Shown here piece after piece: positions 56,921-64,000 of a stretch of DNA of 64,000 bases. The stretch covers positions 85,820 through 149,819 of the forward strand of contig JXTB01000033.1 in the NCBI GenBank assembly GCA_002914805.1, read 5' to 3'. The translations under genes and the position numbers were made by a program. The stretch comes from Parasponia andersonii (Eukaryota > Streptophyta > Magnoliopsida > Rosales > Cannabaceae). The notes below the pieces were generated by a model. It had not been told where the DNA came from and did no database searches. It worked only from the letters and a program-made list of their open reading frames with translations. Every line of letters begins with the position of its first letter. Position 1 is the stretch's first letter.

Positions 56921-58125
56921 GGTCATATTTCAATGGAGATTTTTGTTTTTATTCCATGGATGAATATTTTGAACAAGTTGAAAATGATTTGCAATACAAC
57001 TATTCCATTCGTTTTTTTAGGAAATCCTTTTTCCATTGATATAGGAATAAGTTTTTGGATAACTTTATAACAAAAATAATTGGAATGATTTTTTTAAGGA
57101 GAAATTTTTTATGAAAACTACTAGTGTATAAAACTTTTAGGTATGCTAGTTTTTTTTCAAGATATATATGTCTAGTTTTCATATTATAAAAAAAGATGGA
57201 ATGTGCTTTTTAAGGAAAAAGTTTTGATAAAACATTTTTTTTTGAGAAAATATACACAATTAGTCCTGTTTTTAGTGGATATACATGTTTTTTTTGAACA
57301 AATACAGGGTTAGTAAATTATGTAAAATCAAGCATATTTATTTATTTATTATTATTATTGTTAGTATTATCTTATGCTAAAATAACTCTACATTCAAAAT
57401 AAAAAAATATTAAAGTAATTAAATATGTAACATGTACAAGTAAAATACAAATATAATGCATGAAATAACAAATAAAAGAGAGAGAGAATTAGAATTTATC
57501 GACTAAATAAGTTATACATAAAAAAAATTAGTTAAAAATAAAAAAATATTAAGGTAGTTAAATATGTATATGTGAAAGAGAGAGAGACAGAGAGTCTCAT
57601 CCACTAGATAAGTTATACATCAAACAAAATTAGTTAATCTAGTAAAAAAAAAAAAAAAGAGCATACGTGTAGGAACAAAATTTTAAAAAAGAAAGAAAAA
57701 TAAACTTGTATATAATTAGTAATAACAATGACAAGAGATAAGGAATGAGAATAAAAAAACAAGAATCAATAATAGAATAAGAATGAAAAAAATAATAGAA
57801 AATGGATTAAAAAAAATTGTCAAACTTATAGGTTACAGATAAATTACTTTTTTTTTGTCATAAAAAACTTTCTCTATTTATATAGATATTAATTATATTT
57901 TTTTATGAAATTACTAATATTATTATAACCATCAGATTAAAATTTGATAAAGCAAAAGCAAATCCCTATTGAAACATTAAGTATACATATGTTTGATTCT
58001 CTCAATGATACACAAAAGGGAAACAATTTTTAGATAAATATAACAGATATGTGCTACAAAAGGCCGGGACAATGACCGAAGAAATGGAAAAGCTTTAAAA
58101 TCAAAGCTATTGATTGCATCATACA
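56921..58125. other. AT-rich intergenic, no gene seen
   Basis: Contains two related segments at ~57400-57530 and ~57536-57650 (AAAAAATATTAA-GTA-TTAAATATGTA, then AGAGAGAGA and AAGTTATACAT), a ~125 bp tandem duplication. Confidence 0.5.
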
Positions 58126-58623
58126 GCCATCTTCAATCTGCAAAATATATGCTAATGTTAATGCTACATTTAGCACAGACATTGCAAAATACCAAATTTA
58201 TCGCCATTTTTTACTCCAGTACTTATACTATTATAAATGCTATATTTAATTTTTGCATTACTTAATAATTCATAAACCAATTTCATATTTTGTTGAATAT
58301 TTAAAAATTATTTGATATTAAAATTATGCCACATCACTATGCGTAAATTATGCGTGTTTTTAGTATTACTTTTAAAAATATATTTGCTACTATAAATAAT
58401 TAATTGAATATTGAAAATTGTGATTTTTAATATTCTTAAATCTAAATAAGGAAATTTTGTAAAAAAATTCAAAGTTGATCAAATTGCAAATTTTGGCATT
58501 TGCTATACAAATTTGACATACAAAAATACCTTACTTGGAAGATGATTTTTGAGCTTTAGCCTTTAGGTTACTTTTTGCATTGACAAAAAAAAAAAATGGC
58601 ACTACATTAATTGGAGATGCCCT
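58126..58623. mobile_element. MITE-like element with GGCATCTCCAAT ends
   Basis: The left edge GCCATCTTCAAT and the right edge ATTGGAGATGCC (58609-58620) are not simple complements over their full length. Internal words (GCTACATTTAGCA, TTTGGCATTTGCTA, GGCACTACATTAA) read as two diverged arms. It is a plausible short DNA transposon; the boundary is tentative. Confidence 0.35.
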
Positions 58624-59784
58624 CTTTCATTTTTGATATCCAATCTTACATTCATAAATTAAACTAGTTGCCATGGAACATCATATTGCTCCTTAATCAT
58701 CGAAACTTTCTACGATATTAATTAGGGAAAAATAAATAAAAACAATAGTGTTATGGTTGGACACATTCTCCATCGGTGAGGGACTATACGAGTCTCACCA
58801 TGAACTTATTGAATAAATGGTTGAGATTCGTGAGACATCCATCACACGTATTTAGCATACCTCTAAACAAACTAAGAGATATGCGAATAATGTTTTCTAT
58901 CTAAGACGGACTTGGCTCCAATAGGTGATAAACAAATAAAACAAATTAACGCGGGTTGTTCTATAGTAGTTTAATGTCATTAGAATCATAATAACCAAGA
59001 AATACACATAATTGTATGGTATCTTTTGAGTGCTAAGGGTAAGTTTGGAACTTTAAAAGGGAAAAAAAAAAAAGAACAAAGGATTATGAGAGAATTTCAA
59101 CTATAATTTGATATTCGGTAATGCTAAACTTGCTTTTGGCTAGGCTTTCCGAATCATATATCAAGAAATAATTTATGTATTTTTGCAATTTTACAACAGA
59201 GTTGAAAAAAAATTTTGAAAAACTTTGATGACTTTTGGAATTCATTCATTCCGAGGCGCGTATATCGCTAAAGGTCCTTAAAGCCATCATTACTTTTCAA
59301 TTACTAATTCACTGTGATATAACACAAAGCTTTCCTTCAAAACCAATGCCAACTTATTACAACAATGATTGAGGAGGGTTCTTCTAACCAATAACATTTT
59401 TTTTCCACGGTCATTCTATGTTAAGCATAGCTATTGCTTTTTAATAATTATAAATTCTCGTACCTTTTTCTCGAAGGAAACTTGGTTTACCTTATTAATC
59501 TGCAACCTAGTTAATCAAACTGACATGTGTCTTTAAAAGCATATTTGTTCGTGCTAATTTATAGTTTACGCATATTTTTTATTTCTAAACATAAGATTTA
59601 ATTAATAACTTTACATTGTTACAAAATAGAGGAAAATATTTATTACTATCTAATTTCCATCCCGTTAAAGATAATAGATTTTCACGCATATCTTCGATTG
59701 ACTCGAATTTATAACTGAAATATCAAATAATGAGTATTCTTACTATTTGAGCTAAGTCATTTCGTCTAGTTTATGCATATTTAT
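58624..59784. other. Intergenic, no gene seen
   Basis: AT-rich without recognised features. Confidence 0.4.
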
Positions 59785-60574
59785 TGTGGGGCCCGTTCCT
59801 AAATCATGTACCACATGGACGATAAAGTACCTGAACAGGTCAAAGGAGGGGCACACTATCCGGCACGTGTCTAAAAGGACCGATTAAAAGCCATACGAGT
59901 CGCACGTGATGCCGTATAGGCCCGTGGGCTGTCGGAGGCCAGAGTCAAATCCATCCTAGACCTTAGACAAGTTCGGCCCAGTCTAATTTCTATCTCGACA
60001 GTTGGGATTCAGGAGTCTCGAGGGTCTTCTGCTAGAAAACCATTAGAGGAAGCGCACTGCTCCAGAACTAGACAGGGCATTTAATGCGATCCTGAGTAGG
60101 TATGGGCATGGGACAAACTATCCTGACAGAATGGCGGTTTGTCAAAATCTCGCCCCCAATAGGCTCGAGCCATAGGGGACGGCGGAAAGCGGGCCACGAC
60201 GATGCAGGAGAAATTACGGTAACTACGGCCCGTGATTTATGGAGTAAGACATGATGAAAAAAGGTATTCAATCCTGTGATTAAGAGCCAGAAAGCTCCCA
60301 GTTCCAGGATTATATATGCGAGCCCTGCTTCCCCCTGGAAAACAGACAGATAGACATATACAGAGAAAAACTTAATCTTTGCTACTCAACCTCAAGGAAA
60401 AACAACTGACTTAAGTATCGAAGAGTCTTTGCAGGTGGCCACCCCCGCCCCCCGCCTTTCTGACCCGACCTAAAGTTGAAAGCACTCTGGGATAGCAAGG
60501 ATACATGGACAGTTGGTAGTTATAATATCAGCAGTTCAGAAACACGTGGACAGCTGGTAAGAATCGCACCAACA
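59785..60574 (+). repeat. 5' LTR of a Ty3/gypsy element
   Basis: GC content rises sharply at TGTGGGGCCC (59785). The LTR ends CACCAACA at 60574, directly before TTTGGCGTCATCTGTGGGAA (60576-60595), a primer-binding site of the TGGCGCCGTCTGTGGG type common in Ty3/gypsy elements. A TATATATG promoter-like box lies near 60310. The 3' LTR is outside the window. Confidence 0.7.
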
Positions 60575-60668
60575 GTTTGGCGTCATCTGTGGGAAACGTT
60601 GAGTGTGAGAGAAAGAGTAAGAGTCTCACGACCGCACTCTCCTCGAACAAAAAGCCATACAACGTCGC

Positions 60669-62110
60669 ATGGCACCCTCAAGAATGACAACCAGGAACAC
60701 ACGTCCCGACACCGAAGGAAGCTCCTAGGAAACGTGACCAGGTCTAGAGCAAAAGCTGGACCAAATGCTTACCGCCTTAGTAGAAGCAAACAAGAAGGCA
60801 GAGATGGCACACGAGGCAGTCCTGAGCTTAAAAGATGAAGTCGCAGAAGTTCGTAGAGATAATGCCCGCCTTGAAGGGTTGTTGGCAAGTGAAGTCAGGA
60901 GCGGGCAAATGGAGGACTTTGACGAAGAGGTCCAGCAAGAGTCTAGGGCCAACCACCGAGGGAAGTCCCTGCCCCATCCAGATCGTGGACACAAGGGGAG
61001 TGACAAAGCTAGACAAGACCTTTTCGGGCTGGAGCGGTAGTGGGCAAAAAATACCGAAAAAGCTCAGAAGGTATGCTTCCCAACTGGAAACAAGAGATGA
61101 TGACGAAGCTGAGTAAGAGGCTCAGGGCCTATCACAGCTAGACCCCTGATGATCTGGTAGAACAGATCGTACGAGGGATCAACCGAACGGCCTCCGCCGA
61201 TTGGATCCAACTGGAGCCCAAGCCGAAGGACTTCACAACCCCGACCTTCAGACCGTTCGAGGGAAAGACCGACCCCCTCGATCACATACACCAGTTTTAG
61301 TAGAAGATAGCCTTGGAGACCAGGGATGAGGCTGTGACCTACAAAGTCTTCTCCACTACCCTGACAGGGCCAGTTCTGTTGTGGTTCAGACAACTCCCGG
61401 AGAAGTCTATAAACGGGTTTGAAGAACTTTGCAAACTCTTCTTAAAGCAGTACGCGGACGTTCAGAGGCAGCAGAAAACCATGTGAGATCTCGATCGGTT
61501 GGAGTAATCCGCGAACGAGTCTCTAAGAGAATACTTGTCGTGTTTCCTGGAGGTAATATCCTTGGTACATAACGCCGACTCAGCCCAAGCCGCGAGCTCA
61601 TTTGTCAGGGGCCTGCAGCCAGGATCGATGCTGTCGGATCATCTGCTTTTGAATTTGCCATACGACATGACAGATATCCAGGAAAAATCGGAAGGAGTAT
61701 TTAGGGTGCTAGAAAGCCACTAGAAAGCATCCAAGGCCTCCGCCGTAATAACAACAGTGCCGGCACAAACCCCGGCCCTGCAAGAAATAAAGAGGCCTAT
61801 GCTGGCCCAAGGGCTAGCTCCAAAGCAGGGAGCCCCAACCCAAGGCGGTCGAGAAAGCGGTAAGAGGAGGAAGACGTTTAAGGACCCTCTGCCGAAGTAC
61901 GAGCTCAACATACCGATCGATGTGATTTACCTCCAGATTAGGGATATGGGCATTTTCAAAGACCCGCCCAAGTCCGGTGTTCCTGAGCACATGAAGAACA
62001 AGAGCAGGTACCGCCAATTTCACAAAGTGCATGACACCATCAACTATCATAGTCTTTACACAGGTTATGATGGCGATCCAGGCTGGCAAGTTGAAGCAGT
62101 ATGTGAAGAC
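60669..62110 (+). pseudogene. Ty3/gypsy gag (degenerate)
   Basis: The frame opens at ATG 60669 and meets TAG at 60726-60728 and TGA at 60735-60737. It continues through a coiled-coil-like stretch (EANKKAEMAHEAVLSLKDE) to TAG at 61038-61040. After a frame change, the gag domain motif FEGKTDPLDHIHQF (~61254-61297) is followed by two adjacent TAG codons at 61298-61303. Further stops lie near 61484 and 61505. Many are CAG-to-TAG or CGA-to-TGA type changes. The coat protein cannot be made intact. Confidence 0.75.
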
Positions 62111-62201
62111 GGGTAGAAGCTAGTCGAAGGAGGACACCGCTGGGCTCGGAAAAGGAAAGCAAACCCAAGCCTTCGGGTCAGGAGAACAGGCTCTGAGGAT
62201 A

Positions 62202-64000
62202 GTGCTGATGATCATAGGTAGACCAGAGCTGACCCAGAGTCAAGAGGAGAAGAAAAAATGCCGGAAAAGAACCGAAGAGAGGGTAAAGTGCCTGAGGGGT
62301 ATGGGGCATTCCATGAACCACCTGACGACGGGAGAAAGCTATGCCTCAGCTGCCCCCATCGCCTTCACCCACCAAGACTTGGCCACGGTGCGCCTATCTC
62401 ATGATGACCCCCTAGTGATTAAGCTGCAGATCGACTCTACGTTGGTTGGAAGGGTTCTGGTAGACAGCGGGAGTAGCATCGATATCCTGTTCCTCTATAC
62501 ATTCGAAAACATAGGCCTGAATTGGAGCGCACTCAGACTGACCTGTCAGCCGCTGTTTGCCTTCGATAGCACGAAGGTTAGCCCTTTGGGTGTCGTGACT
62601 TTGAAAGTTTGTGCCGCAGTGAGGTGCCTGGATGTAGACTTCGTCATCATCGATTGCCAGTCCTCCTTCAATGTTATCATGGGGAGAGGGTGGATCCACA
62701 CCATGCATAAGGTCGCCTCCACCTGGTCTTAAGGTGTCAGTCGAAAGATGGTACTTACACGATAGATATTAAAAGAGACCAAGCCTCTACGATGAAATAT
62801 TTTTCGACCGCCTTGAAGGGAGCCAATGCGAGTGCAAACATCTCGACTGGGGACAGATAGCAATCAAAAGATCGCCTGCCAGCGTACATGAAGCGGATCA
62901 AAGTGGAGTCTGATGGGCCAGAAATCACGATTGAGGAACTGGTGGCGGTCCCTTTGAAAGAAGTAGAACCAGGAAAAGTAGTCTTGATCGGGGCCCTGCT
63001 GCCCGAGGAGGAAAAGAGCGAGCTGTTGGAATTCCTTAGGCAGAATAAAAACGTCTTCACGTTGTCCCACGATGACATGCTCGGAATAGATCTCGCGCAC
63101 GCCTGCCACCGATTGAATGCATACCCCAATTTTCCTTCGGTCAGACAGAGGCCCCGAAGGTTCACGCCGGAGAAGAACAGGGCAATCAACAAGGAGATAG
63201 AGACGCTACTGGAGAATGGCCTGATCATAGAATGCGTATACCCATACTGGATCTCCAACTCGGTGGTGGTGAAGAAGAAAAACAACGACGACCATACTTG
63301 CATAGACTTCACCAATCTGAACAAAGCCTGTACGAAAGATAGCCTTTCCCTGCCGAAAATCGACCAAATGGTCGATGCGATGGCTGGATTCGACAAGATG
63401 AGCTTCCTAGATGCCTACTCTAGATACAACCAGATCCCTCTATATGAGGAAGACCAGATCCACACGACATTTATTACAGAACGAGGTTTGTACTGCTACA
63501 GATGCATGCCTTTTGGCTTGAAGAACGCAGGGACAACCTACCAGAGGCTCATGAACAAAATGTTCGCTGAGCTGCTAGGGAAGATGATGGAGGTCTACAT
63601 CGACGACATGGTCGTAAAGAGCAAAGAAGCTTCAGACCATCTGGGACATCTGGACGAACGTTTCCAAATTCTGAGGCAATACCGAATATGCCTAAACCCC
63701 AAGAAATGCGCGTTTGGGGTGTCCTCCAGCTAGTTCCCGGGGCACATCGTGAGCAGAAGGGGCATTGAGGCCAAACCAATCCAGTTATTCTCAATCACAG
63801 ATGTACAAAGACCCTCAACCATTTGGGAGGTCTAGCGCCTAACCGGAAAGGTAGCCACTCTCAGCCAGTTTGTCTCCAAAATATCTGACCTATGTAAGCC
63901 TTTCTTCCAGTGTATAAAGAGAAGCTCCGCAATCGTCTCGGGGGAGGAGCATGACAAGGCACTGACAGAGCTCAAACTGTACTTAAGTCACCCGCTTATC
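62202..64000 (+). pseudogene. Ty3/gypsy pol: protease and reverse transcriptase (degenerate, partial)
   Basis: A retropepsin-like protease is shown by VLVDSGSSIDILF (~62453-62491). A reverse transcriptase follows at ~62990-63730, with RRFTPEKN, the LDAYSRYNQIPL region, FGLKNAGTTYQRLMN and catalytic VYIDDMVVKS (~63595-63625). A TAG at 63731-63733 interrupts the end of the RT; the same frame resumes (GHIVSRRGIEA) toward RNase H, with another TAG near 63834. A frameshift lies near 62732 between protease and RT. The element continues beyond 64000. The lineage looks Tat/Athila-like by primer site and RT style, which is inference. Confidence 0.85.

Noticed and set aside
62755..63396. 213-codon minus-strand frame
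   Set aside because: Antisense to the reverse transcriptase frame, which carries the catalytic YIDD motif.

Overview
The window is nuclear DNA of a dicot plant, probably a rosid. It is AT-rich, with long intergenic stretches full of LTR-retrotransposon and MITE debris. Five protein-coding genes with canonical GT-AG introns could be rebuilt exon by exon, and none looks broken. No species is claimed.

Layout. 1-2411: a decayed minus-strand Ty3/gypsy gag with its 5' LTR, then a partial copy of the LTR end and a small gap. 2412-12900: gene-free, with tandem and foldback repeats. 13099-13744 (+): a two-exon gene for a 76-residue protein. 13745-19000: foldback elements and MITEs. 19498-22910 (+): granule-bound starch synthase, 13 coding exons and 615 residues, with a leader intron and three G-boxes upstream. 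24352-25223: a solo LTR of the same family as the one at 1606. 25725-26556: a large imperfect palindrome. 28667-30170 (+): a GH17 beta-1,3-glucanase, 3 exons and 425 residues. 32072-40390 (-): a UBP9/10-type ubiquitin protease, 13 exons and 932 residues. 43204-43266: a tRNA-Gly-like relic. 43873-50385 (-): a nuclear PHD-finger protein, 8 exons and 1,139 residues. 51013-59784: repeat-rich and gene-free, including a second copy, in opposite orientation, of the ~75 bp tandem repeat found near 3.3 kb, and a ~2.15 kb solo LTR with a 5 bp target duplication around a 750 bp gap. 59785-64000 (+): the 5' LTR, primer-binding site and degenerate gag-pol of another Ty3/gypsy element, running off the window.

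The genes do not form an operon-like unit. They act separately in plastid amylose synthesis (GBSS), the cell wall or plasmodesmata (GH17), ubiquitin recycling (UBP) and chromatin (PHD). The UBP and PHD genes lie in tandem on the minus strand, and the GH17 and UBP genes converge. No new multi-gene system was found. The observations most worth checking are substitutions in a conserved motif of the starch synthase, a dispersed ~75 bp tandem repeat present in two orientations, a family of long-arm foldback elements, and stop codons in both retroelements that look like methylcytosine decay.
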